Below are positions 7,633-16,544 of a stretch of 64,000 nt of DNA, piece by piece. Position 1 is the first letter of the stretch; every line of letters starts with the position of its first letter. The stretch lies in NCBI RefSeq assembly GCF_015477775.1, contig NZ_JADLQO010000001.1, forward strand, positions 1,116,001 to 1,180,000. The letters run 5' to 3'. The notes beneath the pieces were generated by a model. It saw nothing but the letters and a program-made list of their open reading frames with translations, was not told where the DNA came from and ran no database searches. The DNA comes from Nocardia abscessus. GTDB lineage: Bacteria > Actinomycetota > Actinomycetes > Mycobacteriales > Mycobacteriaceae. The translations under genes were made by a program, and so were the position numbers.

Positions 7633-10600
7633 ATGGCCGCACAGCCCACCGATGCGATGCGTCGGGCGCGATCGGTCGGTACCGGGCGCGAACCGTCCGG
7701 GGAAGCGTTCGGCGACCGTAGGGCACGGATGCGGCGGAAGCGAGGTCGGCCGGTGAGGTTGCGCGACGAGCCGCGGGAGACCGCGGCCCTCACAATCGTG
7801 CGCGAGCAGTTCGCGCGCTACCGCACCGACGGCGCCGAGACCGCCGCCTACGACGAATGCGGCAGGCCGGTCCCGGGTTACCACGACGAACTGGTCGACG
7901 CCGAGGGCAACGTGCGCCGGATCTGGTCGGAGCTGTCGGCCGACTTCGCCGAACTCGGCGGGGACGGCCTCGGCAGGCTGGACAGCAGGGTGCGCAGGTT
8001 GATCGACGACGACGGCATCACCTACCTCGAGCCCGGCGCACAGGCCGACGCCACGGCGCCGTCGCCGTGGCGGCTCGATCCGATTCCCCTGCTGGTGGCC
8101 GCGGACGATTGGATTCGACTGGAGGCGGGGCTGGAACAGCGCTCCCGCGTGCTCGACGAGGTGCTCACCGATGTCTACGGCCCACGCAGGACGATCGGCT
8201 CTGGGCTGCTCGCACCGGAAGTGGTGTTCGGCAACCGCGGCTATGTCCGGGCCGCGCACGGCATCACCGTGCCGGGGCGGCATCAGCTCTTCCTGCACGC
8301 CTGCGACCTCAGCCGCTGGAGCGACGGGCGATTCCGGGTGCTCGCGGACTGGGCGCAGGCGCCCGCAGGCGCCGGATACGCGCTGGCGGACCGCAGGGTG
8401 GTGTCGACCGCGATCCCGGAGTCGTTCGAGCACGCCAATCCGCGCCCCCTGACGCCCTTCGCCAGGGCGATGCGCTCGATGCTGATCGAATCGGCGCAGA
8501 CCGGCGACGACGAGCCGGTGGTCGTGGTACTCAGCCCCGGCGTGCACTCCGAGACCGCGTTCGATCAGGCGTATCTCGCCTCCACCCTGGGCTTTCCGCT
8601 GGTGGAGAGCGTCGACCTGGTGGTGCGGGACGGTGCGCTGTGGATGCGGTCGCTGGGCACGCTGAAACGGGTGGACGTGGTGCTGCGCCGAGTGGACGCG
8701 GAGTTCTCCGATCCGCTGGACCTGCGGCCGGATTCGCGGCTGGGCGTGGTGGGCCTGGTCGAGGCGCTGCGGCGCGGCGCGGTGACGGTCGTGAACACGC
8801 TCGGCAGCGGATTGCTGGAGAACCCCGCGCTGGCCGGTTTCCTGCCCGGGCTCTCGCGCGCGCTACTCGGCGAGGATCTGCTGCTGGAGGGTGCGCCCTC
8901 GTACTGGGGTGGCCACGACCGGGAGCGTGCGCACCTGATCGCACATCTGGACGGGCTGGTCCTGCGCTCGGTGGTCGACGGAGCCACGGTTTTCGGACCG
9001 GAGCTGAGCCGGGAGCAGCGCGAGGAGTTGAAGGCCAGGATCGGCGCGCACGGATGGCAGTGGGTCGGCCAGGAACCGGCGCAGTTCTCGGTCGCGCCCG
9101 CCGTCCGCGATCACGACGGGCTCGCCGCGGCTCCGGTCGGTATGCGCTTGTTCTCGCTGGCCCATCGCGGCGGCTACACCGTGATGTCCGGCGGTCTCGG
9201 CCAGCTGCGCCGGCGCACGACCGAACGCGCCGCGATCAAGGTCGCCGCCAAGGACATCTGGGTGCGGGCGGCGCCGCAGGCCGCCGCCGCGACCAGCACC
9301 GAGCCGCCGCGCGCGGAGCGGGAACGGCGCACCGCCCCGATCATGGCCGCGATCAGCTCCCCGCGCGTGCTCAACGACCTGTTCTGGATGGGCCGCTACG
9401 GCGAGCGCGCCGAGGACGCGGCGCGTCTGCTGATCGCCACCCACGAGCGCTATCAGGAGTTCCGTTATCGCCCCTGGCTGGAGGGCGCACAAGCGCTGCC
9501 GGTCCTCTTCGCCGCGCTCGGCCGGACCACCGCCACCGCCGCACCGGCCGAGGGACCGTCCGGCCCGGAGACGCACGCCCCCGCGCCGCAGCAGAATTCG
9601 TCCGATCGCGACATGCTGTCACGGCCGGGTGATGCGCGGGTCGCGCAGTACGGCGACGATCGGGCGCACACCGCGGCCGGATCGATCGGGCATGACGAGT
9701 CGCGGGCCGTCCCGCCGCTGCCGGGTGCGGGCGGGTCGACGGAAGACGCCGCGCAGCCGCCGTTTTCCGGCGAACGATCCGCGACGGAGGTCTCGGCCGG
9801 ACCGTCGCAGCGAGCCGGAGCATCGAAAGCGGCAGGGAGCGAAGTCGATCGGGAGCGAACCGAACGTCGTTCCGGCGTGGCTCGGGTCGAATCCGTAGCC
9901 AGTGCCGGTGCGCGACAATCGGTTACGGCCGGTGTGGAGGCCGTCGCCGAACGACCCGGTAGCGACGCACCGACCGGCGCGTCCCGCGAGGGCCACGACT
10001 ACCTCGTCGCCCTGACGATCGACCGGGAGCTCTCCGGATCGCTTGCCTTCGCGATCGAGCGGTACGGCAACGCCGCGCGGGCCGTGCGCGACCAGCTGCC
10101 GACGGACACGTGGCTGATCCTCGGCGCCATCGACCGCGCGTTGGCCTGCTATCCGGGTGCGGTGGACGACCAGGAAGCGGAGCTGTCGGACGTGCACGCA
10201 CAGACCCTGGCCGGGCTGCTCGCGCTGTCCGGCATCGACGGGGAGTCGCTGGTCCGCGACGCCGGGTGGTACGTCAGGGACATCGGCAAGCGAATCGAAC
10301 GCGGTCTGGCCCTGACCGCTCTGCTGTCGGCCGCGCTGACCCAGCAATATCCGGAGGACACCGAGCGGGAGGTCACGGATTGGGTGCTGCGCGCCACCGA
10401 GTCCTCGGTGAGTTACCGTCGGCGGCACCGGGATTCGGTACGCGTCTCGAACGTCGCCGAACTCCTGCTGTTCGACACCGCCAATCCGCGATCGCTGGCC
10501 TATCAGCTGGAACGGCTCCACGCCGATTTCCACGCGCTGCCCGGCTCCTCCGGCTCGTCGCGTCCGCAGCGGCTGCTCGCGGACGCGCGACGCATGCTGC

Positions 10601-10782
10601 GCCGCCTGGACCCCGACGACCTGGAATTCACCGACGCGGACGACCGGCGCACCGAACTGGCCGAATTGCTGGAGGGAGTGCACTCGCGCCTGCGCAAGAT
10701 GTCCGAATCCTTCGAGACCACGGCGCTGTCGCTCCCGGGCGGCATCCAGCCGCTGTGGGGCAGCGCGCAGGTTGTCGAATGA
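7633..10782 (+). CDS. Circularly permuted ATP-grasp / alpha-E domain fusion protein
   Basis: 1049 aa if ATG 7633 is used; GTG 7753 would remove 40 basic residues and is as likely. Residues ~60-560 are a circularly permuted ATP-grasp type 2 domain (PGYHDELVDAEGNVR, PIPLLVAADDWIRLEAGLEQRSR, VVLSPGVHSETAFDQAYLA). From ~575 begins an alpha-E helical domain (SPRVLNDLFWMGRYGERAEDAARLL), which is interrupted at ~633-785 by a Pro/Ala/Glu-rich low-complexity stretch, then resumes at HDYLVALTIDRELSGSLAFA. In many bacteria the two domains are separate genes next to a transglutaminase, as the neighbour here is. ATP-grasp enzymes form amide bonds; the product of this system is unknown. Confidence 0.88.
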   Translation: MAAQPTDAMRRARSVGTGREPSGEAFGDRRARMRRKRGRPVRLRDEPRETAALTIVREQFARYRTDGAETAAYDECGRPVPGYHDELVDAEGNVRRIWSELSADFAELGGDGLGRLDSRVRRLIDDDGITYLEPGAQADATAPSPWRLDPIPLLVAADDWIRLEAGLEQRSRVLDEVLTDVYGPRRTIGSGLLAPEVVFGNRGYVRAAHGITVPGRHQLFLHACDLSRWSDGRFRVLADWAQAPAGAGYALADRRVVSTAIPESFEHANPRPLTPFARAMRSMLIESAQTGDDEPVVVVLSPGVHSETAFDQAYLASTLGFPLVESVDLVVRDGALWMRSLGTLKRVDVVLRRVDAEFSDPLDLRPDSRLGVVGLVEALRRGAVTVVNTLGSGLLENPALAGFLPGLSRALLGEDLLLEGAPSYWGGHDRERAHLIAHLDGLVLRSVVDGATVFGPELSREQREELKARIGAHGWQWVGQEPAQFSVAPAVRDHDGLAAAPVGMRLFSLAHRGGYTVMSGGLGQLRRRTTERAAIKVAAKDIWVRAAPQAAAATSTEPPRAERERRTAPIMAAISSPRVLNDLFWMGRYGERAEDAARLLIATHERYQEFRYRPWLEGAQALPVLFAALGRTTATAAPAEGPSGPETHAPAPQQNSSDRDMLSRPGDARVAQYGDDRAHTAAGSIGHDESRAVPPLPGAGGSTEDAAQPPFSGERSATEVSAGPSQRAGASKAAGSEVDRERTERRSGVARVESVASAGARQSVTAGVEAVAERPGSDAPTGASREGHDYLVALTIDRELSGSLAFAIERYGNAARAVRDQLPTDTWLILGAIDRALACYPGAVDDQEAELSDVHAQTLAGLLALSGIDGESLVRDAGWYVRDIGKRIERGLALTALLSAALTQQYPEDTEREVTDWVLRATESSVSYRRRHRDSVRVSNVAELLLFDTANPRSLAYQLERLHADFHALPGSSGSSRPQRLLADARRMLRRLDPDDLEFTDADDRRTELAELLEGVHSRLRKMSESFETTALSLPGGIQPLWGSAQVVE

Positions 10783-11693
10783 CCGGCCCCGCTCGCGCGG
10801 TCCGGCGCTACCGGGTGGAGCATCGCACCAAGTACGCGTATTCCGGTGAAGTCACCAGTTCCTACGGGCGGGTGTACCTGACGCCCCGCGAATTCCCCGG
10901 CCAACGACTGATCGCACACGACATCCGAATCGACCCCGCGCCGTCGGACCGGTCGGTCGGCGCGGACGTCTACGGCAATATCACCTCCTACTTCCACGTC
11001 ACCACCGAGCACCGCGCTCTGACGGTCGTCGGCGAATCGCTCGTCGAGGTCGACGCCCCCGGAGACGATCGCGCCGGATCGGCCGCCCAACCGTGGGAGA
11101 AAGCGCGCCCCACCGGCGCGAACGGGCCGTTCGCCGTCGAGTTCGCCCTCGACCTGCACCCGCCGGAGATCACTGCGGACCTCGTCGCCTACACGGCCGA
11201 ATCCTTCCTGCCGGGCAGGCCGCTGCTCGACGCGGTGGACGAGCTGAACACCCGCATCTACACCGACTTCGCCTACCGGTCCGGCGCCACGACGGTGTCC
11301 ACTCGGGTGGCCGACGTATTCGCGGCCCGAGCCGGCGTCTGTCAGGACTTCGCGCGTCTCGCCGTCGCCTGCCTGCGCTCGCAAGGTCTCGCCGCCAGGT
11401 ACGTCTCCGGCTACCTGGCCACCGATCCGCCGCCGGGGAAGGAGCGGATGATCGGCGCCGACGCCACGCACGCCTGGGCGGCGGTGTGGGCGCCCGGCGT
11501 GGACGGACACGACCGGGCAGGCCACTGGATCGACCTCGACCCCACCAACGACCAGTTCGCCGACGAGCGATACATCACCGCCGCCTGGGGCCGGGACTAC
11601 GCCGACGTCCCTCCACTGCGCGGCATCATCTACACCGACGCGAAGGACAGCACGATCTCCGTCTCCGTCGACGTCACCGAGACCGGAGTCTGA
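10779..11693 (+). CDS. Transglutaminase-like cysteine peptidase domain protein
   Basis: 304 aa. N-terminal beta domain (RYRVEHRTKYAYSGEVTSSYGRVYLTPRE), then the transglutaminase core with catalytic Cys in ARAGVCQDFARLAVACLRS, His in ATHAWAAVW, and Asp in IDLDPTND. The ATG overlaps the stop of the ATP-grasp/alpha-E gene (ATGA), so translation is coupled. This gene set is widespread and often called the transglutaminase/alpha-E/ATP-grasp cluster; a role in peptide or protein crosslink formation or cleavage is suspected for the family but not established. No signal peptide, so it acts in the cytoplasm. Confidence 0.92.
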   Translation: MTGPARAVRRYRVEHRTKYAYSGEVTSSYGRVYLTPREFPGQRLIAHDIRIDPAPSDRSVGADVYGNITSYFHVTTEHRALTVVGESLVEVDAPGDDRAGSAAQPWEKARPTGANGPFAVEFALDLHPPEITADLVAYTAESFLPGRPLLDAVDELNTRIYTDFAYRSGATTVSTRVADVFAARAGVCQDFARLAVACLRSQGLAARYVSGYLATDPPPGKERMIGADATHAWAAVWAPGVDGHDRAGHWIDLDPTNDQFADERYITAAWGRDYADVPPLRGIIYTDAKDSTISVSVDVTETGV

Positions 11694-11878
11694 TCACCCG
11701 TCCCACCATGGACGACCCGCGCTGGTCGACGGTACGCGCTCCAGCAGTACGCCCGCGTCGGCCGGATGATCGGTACCTGCTCCAGCCGCACGCCCGGCGC
11801 GAAGAAGACGGCGAGCACAGCCGTGCACGTGCCGGCCGAACCGGGCTCGGAGATGTGCCGCCGTCGCGGTGCGGCGGC

Positions 11879-12589
11879 TCAGGCGCGCAGGCGCTCGCGG
11901 CGCAGCTGGTCCACCTCGGGGAGGTCGAGGGGGGCCAGTTCGGTGACGCCGAGGGAGCGCATCAGCAGCAGGTCGGCGAGCTCGGGATTGCGGGCCAGCG
12001 CCGGACCGTGCATGTAGGTGCCGATCACCGAGCCCTGGACCACGCCTTCCAGCCCGTCGCCGACGCCGTTGCCGACGCCACGGGTGACCCGGGCGAGGCC
12101 GTGCGCCTCGCCGCCGAGTTTCGTTCCGCCCCGGTGATTCTCGAAGCCGGTGAGCGCCGCGGTGAGCCCGTCGAGCAGCGGTGCGGTGGTCACCTCGCCG
12201 ATGGCGCGCTTGGGCTGCGGCGACGTGGTGACGTCGATCAGGCCGACGCCGTCCACCCGCTCGCCCGCCGAGGTCTCGTACCACTGGCCGAGCACCTGGA
12301 TGGCCGCGCAGATCGCCAGTACCGGAGCGCCTTTCGCGGCGGCGCGCTGCAAGCCGGGGTAGCGCTGGAGGTGCCGGGTGGCCAGCCGCTGGGCGGAATC
12401 CTCCGCGCCGCCGAGGGTGTAGATATCCAGGGAATCCGGCACCGGCTCGGACAGCGTGATCTCGACGATCTCGGCGTCGTAGCCGCGCATGCGCAGCCGC
12501 TGCCGCAGCACGAGGGCGTTGCCGCCGTCGCCGTAGGTGCCCATCACGTCCGGCAGCACCAGGCCGATGCGCAGGGTCGATTCACTCAT
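11879..12589 (-). CDS. gatD: Lipid II isoglutaminyl synthase, glutaminase subunit GatD
   Basis: 236-aa class I glutamine amidotransferase fold. Nucleophile Cys94 lies in APVLAICAAIQVLG and the partner His194 in GTYMHGPALARNPE. It hydrolyses glutamine and passes ammonia to MurT, which amidates the D-Glu of the lipid II stem peptide to D-isoglutamine. The ATG overlaps the murT stop by 4 nt, giving coupled synthesis of the two subunits. The elbow after Cys94 reads AAIQ rather than the more common AGLQ/GGYQ. Localised in the cytoplasm at the membrane substrate. Confidence 0.94.
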   Translation of the reverse strand: MSESTLRIGLVLPDVMGTYGDGGNALVLRQRLRMRGYDAEIVEITLSEPVPDSLDIYTLGGAEDSAQRLATRHLQRYPGLQRAAAKGAPVLAICAAIQVLGQWYETSAGERVDGVGLIDVTTSPQPKRAIGEVTTAPLLDGLTAALTGFENHRGGTKLGGEAHGLARVTRGVGNGVGDGLEGVVQGSVIGTYMHGPALARNPELADLLLMRSLGVTELAPLDLPEVDQLRRERLRA

Positions 12590-13824
12590 GATGCCCGCTC
12601 CTCGAGGTCACGGTTGAGATCACGGAACGCGGTGTAGTTCGCCAGCACTTCCACATGGCCCGCGGGGCACGACGCGATGGCGCGCACCGGATCGGGCACC
12701 GTGGTGTGCTCCACGCCCGCGTAGGTCAGCCGCACGGCGAGATCGGTGGCCCGCTCGCCCGCCGCCACCACCTGCACGCCTTCGAAGTGCTCGAAGCGCA
12801 CGTCCCACAGCCAGGACAGGTCTTCGCCGTCGGGCACCTGGCCGTTCACCGCGATCACCAGGCCGGCCGAGGTCGGCTCGATCATCGACAGCGCCTCCTG
12901 CCATCCGGCGGGGTTCTTCGCCAGCAGCAGACGCGCGTCGTGCTCGCCGACCTGCACGGTGCGGTAGCGGCCCGCGATCTCCCGCACCGTGCCCGCGGCC
13001 GCGACGGCCTGCTCCGCATCGGCGCCCAGTGCGACGGCCGCGGCCACCGCCTGTGCGGCATTGCCGCGATTGGCCCGGCCGGGCAGCGCCAGCCGCAACT
13101 GGAAGCGCACGCCGTCCGGCCCGACCAGATCGTCTCCGTCGAGCCACCAATCCGGTTCGGGGCGTTGGAAATCCGCGCCGGTACTGCGCCAGTGCTCCCC
13201 CTCCCAGACGATCGGTTCGCCGCTGCGAGGGCAGCTCGTCGCGTCCATCGCCCAGCCGCTGCCCGCGGACACCCACACCACGTTGGGGTGGTCGTAGGCG
13301 ATCGAGGTGACCAGCACGTCGTCGCAGTTGGCCACCACGACGGTGGCGGGATGCCGGGCCAGCCCGGCGCGCAGCTTGCGCTCGATCATGTTGATCTCGC
13401 CGACCCGGTCGAGCTGGTCACGGCTGAGGTTCAGCAGTACCACCGCAGAGGGGTTCAGCGCATCGGTGACGTGCGGCAGGTGCAGTTCGTCCACCTCGAT
13501 CGCGGCCAGCGGCGCGCGCCGGTGCGCGTTGAGCGCGGCGACGATGCCCGCGTCCATGTTCGCGCCGTCGGCCTGGGTCGCGACCGTGCCGAGGGTGCTG
13601 AGCGCGGCGGTGGTCATTCGCGTGGTGGTGGACTTGCCGTTCGTACCGGTCACCAGCACGGTGCGCCGCTGCCGTCCCAGCTGGTCCATGACGGTCGGAT
13701 CGATCTTCAACGCGATCAGGCCGCCGATCATCGAGCCCTTGCCGCGACCCGCCTTCTGCGAGGCCCAGGACGCCGCGGCCGCCGCCGCCAGCGCGAGCCG
13801 TCCACGCACCGATATCTCTGCCAC
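12586..13824 (-). CDS. murT: Lipid II isoglutaminyl synthase, Mur-ligase-like subunit MurT
   Basis: 412 aa. Mur-ligase central domain with the ATP loop GTNGKST at residues 60-66, the LNLSRDQLDRVGE segment, and the C-terminal DUF1727 region characteristic of MurT (LLLAKNPAGWQEAL, DVRFEHFEG). It activates the alpha-carboxyl of D-Glu in lipid II with ATP for amidation by ammonia from GatD. The segment that forms a four-cysteine zinc ribbon in firmicute MurT keeps only one cysteine here (TSCPRSGEP, then HWRSTGADF). Cotranscribed with gatD. Confidence 0.94.
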   Translation of the reverse strand: MAEISVRGRLALAAAAAASWASQKAGRGKGSMIGGLIALKIDPTVMDQLGRQRRTVLVTGTNGKSTTTRMTTAALSTLGTVATQADGANMDAGIVAALNAHRRAPLAAIEVDELHLPHVTDALNPSAVVLLNLSRDQLDRVGEINMIERKLRAGLARHPATVVVANCDDVLVTSIAYDHPNVVWVSAGSGWAMDATSCPRSGEPIVWEGEHWRSTGADFQRPEPDWWLDGDDLVGPDGVRFQLRLALPGRANRGNAAQAVAAAVALGADAEQAVAAAGTVREIAGRYRTVQVGEHDARLLLAKNPAGWQEALSMIEPTSAGLVIAVNGQVPDGEDLSWLWDVRFEHFEGVQVVAAGERATDLAVRLTYAGVEHTTVPDPVRAIASCPAGHVEVLANYTAFRDLNRDLEERAS

Positions 13825-13889
13825 GTCGCGAGTCTATGTTCGCCCCGCGATCCGGGCGCGCCGCGGTCGGGTGGCGTGGGCCACGCGGC

Positions 13890-14531
13890 TCAGCCCTGGT
13901 AGAGCTTGGCGGCGTAGTTCTCCGGGGAGTAGTAGCGCTCCAGCTGCTCCACCGTCTCGGTGACGTTCGTCTGCACCTCTTTGACCAGGCAGGCGGCGCT
14001 CGGCAGGTTGTCCTGCGGCCATTGTTGCGGCTCCCACAGGTGGCTGCGCATGAACGCTTTGGCGCAGTGGAAGAAGATCTGGTCGATAGCCACCTCGACG
14101 GCCAGGATCGGGCGGTGCCCGCGCACCACCATGTCATCGAAGTACGGCGCGTCGCGCACCAGCCGCGCGCGGCCGTTGATCCGCAGCGTTTCGCGGCGGC
14201 CCGGGATCACGAACAGCAGCCCGACGTGCGGGTTGGCCAGGATATTGAGGTAGCCGTCGGCGCGCCGGTTACCGGGGCGCTCGGGAATGGCGATGGTGGT
14301 GTCGTCGAGCACCCGCACGAATCCGGCCGGATCCCCTTTGGGGGAGGCATCGCAGTTGCCGTCCGCGTCGCTGGTGCTCATCACCAGGAACGGCGAGGTG
14401 GCGATCCACTCGCGGTCCCGGGCGTGCAGGACGGCTCGCTCCTTGGTCGCGGCGCGCGGCATCACCTCGCCCAGCAACTCCCGCAGGTCCGCCGGGTCGG
14501 TGATCTCGTTGGAGGCGGTGCTCTCGCGCAT
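13890..14531 (-). CDS. Pyridoxamine 5'-phosphate oxidase-fold protein (PPOX class, MSMEG_1061-like)
   Basis: 213 aa. A flavin-binding split-barrel is indicated by FLVMSTSDADGNCDASPKGDPAGFVRVLDDTTIAIPERPGNRR and LNILANPHVGLLFVIPGRRETLRINGRARL. This pattern matches a subgroup of PPOX proteins common in actinobacteria that reduce or oxidise small molecules with FMN or F420; the cofactor cannot be fixed from sequence. ATG 14531 is preferred over an in-frame TTG at 14543. It stands alone between murT and the flavoprotein gene. Confidence 0.85.
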   Translation of the reverse strand: MRESTASNEITDPADLRELLGEVMPRAATKERAVLHARDREWIATSPFLVMSTSDADGNCDASPKGDPAGFVRVLDDTTIAIPERPGNRRADGYLNILANPHVGLLFVIPGRRETLRINGRARLVRDAPYFDDMVVRGHRPILAVEVAIDQIFFHCAKAFMRSHLWEPQQWPQDNLPSAACLVKEVQTNVTETVEQLERYYSPENYAAKLYQG

Positions 14532-14603
14532 GATTCGATTCAAGCACCGCCCGCAGGGGTGTGGCGATCGAATTCGGTTACCCCGACGGGATATCGATCA
14601 CGT

Positions 14604-16379
14604 TCAGACGTGGACGTCGAACATGTTCGGCTGTCCGGCCGCGTAGCGGTCGGCGTCGATCCGGCGCAGCGGTTCCAGTTCGGGCGCGCGGAACAGGGTG
14701 TAGGTCCGGCAGCGCTCCGCGTTCGAACCGGACACCTCCAGCAGCGCGTTCACCGCGGCTCGCGCGGATTCGTTGGCGCCCTCCATGGTGGCCAGGTCGA
14801 CGTTCGTGCGCACGTAATCGCCTGCCAGGAACAGGTTCTCCAGTGCGCCGTGCGGTTGTGGGCGGTACTCCCACGACCCGGCCGTGTTGATCAGCAGCGG
14901 GTCGGCGTTGGCGTTGCGCCGCTGCCCCTCCTGCCAGGTGATGCCCGGATCGAGGAACCAGGAGTGCAGGTCGGCGTCGCGCAGCACCTCACCGCGATCG
15001 TCCAGGTGGGCCCGGATCTGCGCCCAGGTCTCGCGGGCGATCTCCTCGTGCGTGCACTCCTTGGCCGGTTTGCCGAACAGGATGCCGGGGGTGTTCCAGT
15101 CGGAGATGTCCACCGAGAGGCAATCCTGCACGCTGCCGTCGCCGAACTCGGGCAGCTTGCGGCGCCACAGCTGGTTCTGGCTGATCGAGGTGAGCGACCA
15201 GGGCGCGTCGATGTAGGCGGTGTGGCCGCGCGAGATCTCCGCCGGTCTGCGCAGATAGAACTGGATGCCGTTCATCCAGTCGGTGAAGAGGTTGTCCATC
15301 GCGGCCAACTCGGGTTGCACCGCGAGCACTTGCGGCGACCACAGGGTGCGCGCCCGCTCGGCGGGTAGCGCGACGACGAAGTAGTCGGCCTCGATCGTGC
15401 GCTGCGCGCCGGTCTCGTCCAGGACGCGGGCCCCGGTGATCCTGCGGTCGCGCACCTCGAGTTCGAGCACCTGCGCGCCGAGCACGAATTCCGCGCCGAG
15501 TTCGCGGATCCGCCGCATCCACGGGTCGATCCACACCGCGTTGGTCGGACCGTTCAGCACCCGGTCCAAGCCGCCGTCGTTGCCGATCTCGAAGGGATTG
15601 CCGAGGAACTGCTCGCCCATCGTGCCGATGGTGCGCACGCTGGCCACGTTCTCCTTCGCGGCGACCATGAGGCTGGTCAGCGTGCGCGAGAGCAGCGCGC
15701 GGAACTCGTGCGAGCGGGCGTGGCCGCCGACGAAATCGTGCCAGGAGGTGCGTTCCCACTGGCCGAGGCGGCGGGCGTCGCAACTGGTGTTGAAGACCAG
15801 CAGGCGTTCGGCGAAGTAGATTCCCTCGTCGGGAGGCATTTTCAGCGCGGTCGACAGCGCGGCGCCGAGCGTTTCACGGAAGCCTTCGGGGCTGAAGCCC
15901 GAGCGGGCGCGCGGGCCGAGCGGGACGCGGAAGTCGTCGCCGCCGCGTCGCGCGAATCGGGCCTCCGGCACGGCGACCAGGTTGTCCCAGACTCCGTTGG
16001 CGTTGCCGGGGAAGGGAATTCGCCGCATGGTGTCCGGCACGTGCTGATAGAAGCCGGGGAAGAAGCGAAAACCGTGCTCGCCGGGCAGATCCGGCCGTCC
16101 CCCCGCTCCGGTGCCCGGTACGCCGACGCTGCGGGCTTTGCCGCCCCATGCGCGCTTTTCGTAGACGGTGACCTGGAATCCGCGTTCCGCCAACTCGTGC
16201 GCGGCGGTGAGGCCGGCGACGCCGCCGCCGAGCACCGCGACCCGACGTCCGCCGGGATTCGCCGCGGCCGGCGCCGGTAGCGACGCACCCGCCGTCAGCG
16301 CCCCCGCTGTAGCCACCCCCGCTGCGACCGTGTTACGAAGCAGTGTTCTTCGCGATACGGTCCATCGATTTTCTGCCAT
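14604..16379 (-). CDS. Tat-exported FAD-dependent oxidoreductase, phytoene-desaturase/amine-oxidase-like
   Basis: 591 aa. The N-terminus carries a twin-arginine signal (VSRRTLLRN, then a hydrophobic alanine-rich run to about residue 40). A Rossmann dinucleotide motif follows (VAVLGGGVAGLTAAHELAERG), then the FAD-contact GGKARS and the C-terminal FAD motif ENLFLAGDYVRTNVDLATMEGANESARAAVNALL. The fold matches the carotenoid desaturase/hydroxysqualene dehydroxylase branch of flavin amine oxidases. Export of such an enzyme by Tat is unusual, since its relatives act on membrane lipids inside the cell. Substrate unknown. Preceded by 160 nt before the EamA gene. Confidence 0.85.
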   Translation of the reverse strand: MAENRWTVSRRTLLRNTVAAGVATAGALTAGASLPAPAAANPGGRRVAVLGGGVAGLTAAHELAERGFQVTVYEKRAWGGKARSVGVPGTGAGGRPDLPGEHGFRFFPGFYQHVPDTMRRIPFPGNANGVWDNLVAVPEARFARRGGDDFRVPLGPRARSGFSPEGFRETLGAALSTALKMPPDEGIYFAERLLVFNTSCDARRLGQWERTSWHDFVGGHARSHEFRALLSRTLTSLMVAAKENVASVRTIGTMGEQFLGNPFEIGNDGGLDRVLNGPTNAVWIDPWMRRIRELGAEFVLGAQVLELEVRDRRITGARVLDETGAQRTIEADYFVVALPAERARTLWSPQVLAVQPELAAMDNLFTDWMNGIQFYLRRPAEISRGHTAYIDAPWSLTSISQNQLWRRKLPEFGDGSVQDCLSVDISDWNTPGILFGKPAKECTHEEIARETWAQIRAHLDDRGEVLRDADLHSWFLDPGITWQEGQRRNANADPLLINTAGSWEYRPQPHGALENLFLAGDYVRTNVDLATMEGANESARAAVNALLEVSGSNAERCRTYTLFRAPELEPLRRIDADRYAAGQPNMFDVHV

Positions 16380-16544
16380 GCGCCGCTCTGCTGCCTAGAA
16401 CCGGGACCAACTTCCACGCCGGGCACTACTGTAAGGCGACAATTCGAGCCTCTCGCACCGACCCCGCAAAGCGATCGGTGCGCTCTGCGGAATCTGTGCG
16501 ACCGAGCACACGCGCAGTGGCCGGATCGAGGCGTGGCCGCCCGT

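Noticed and set aside
11694..11878. Short open frame on the minus strand between the transglutaminase and gatD genes (about 60 codons)
   Set aside because: No ribosome site, it overlaps the transglutaminase 3' end and shows no recognisable similarity; left as intergenic.
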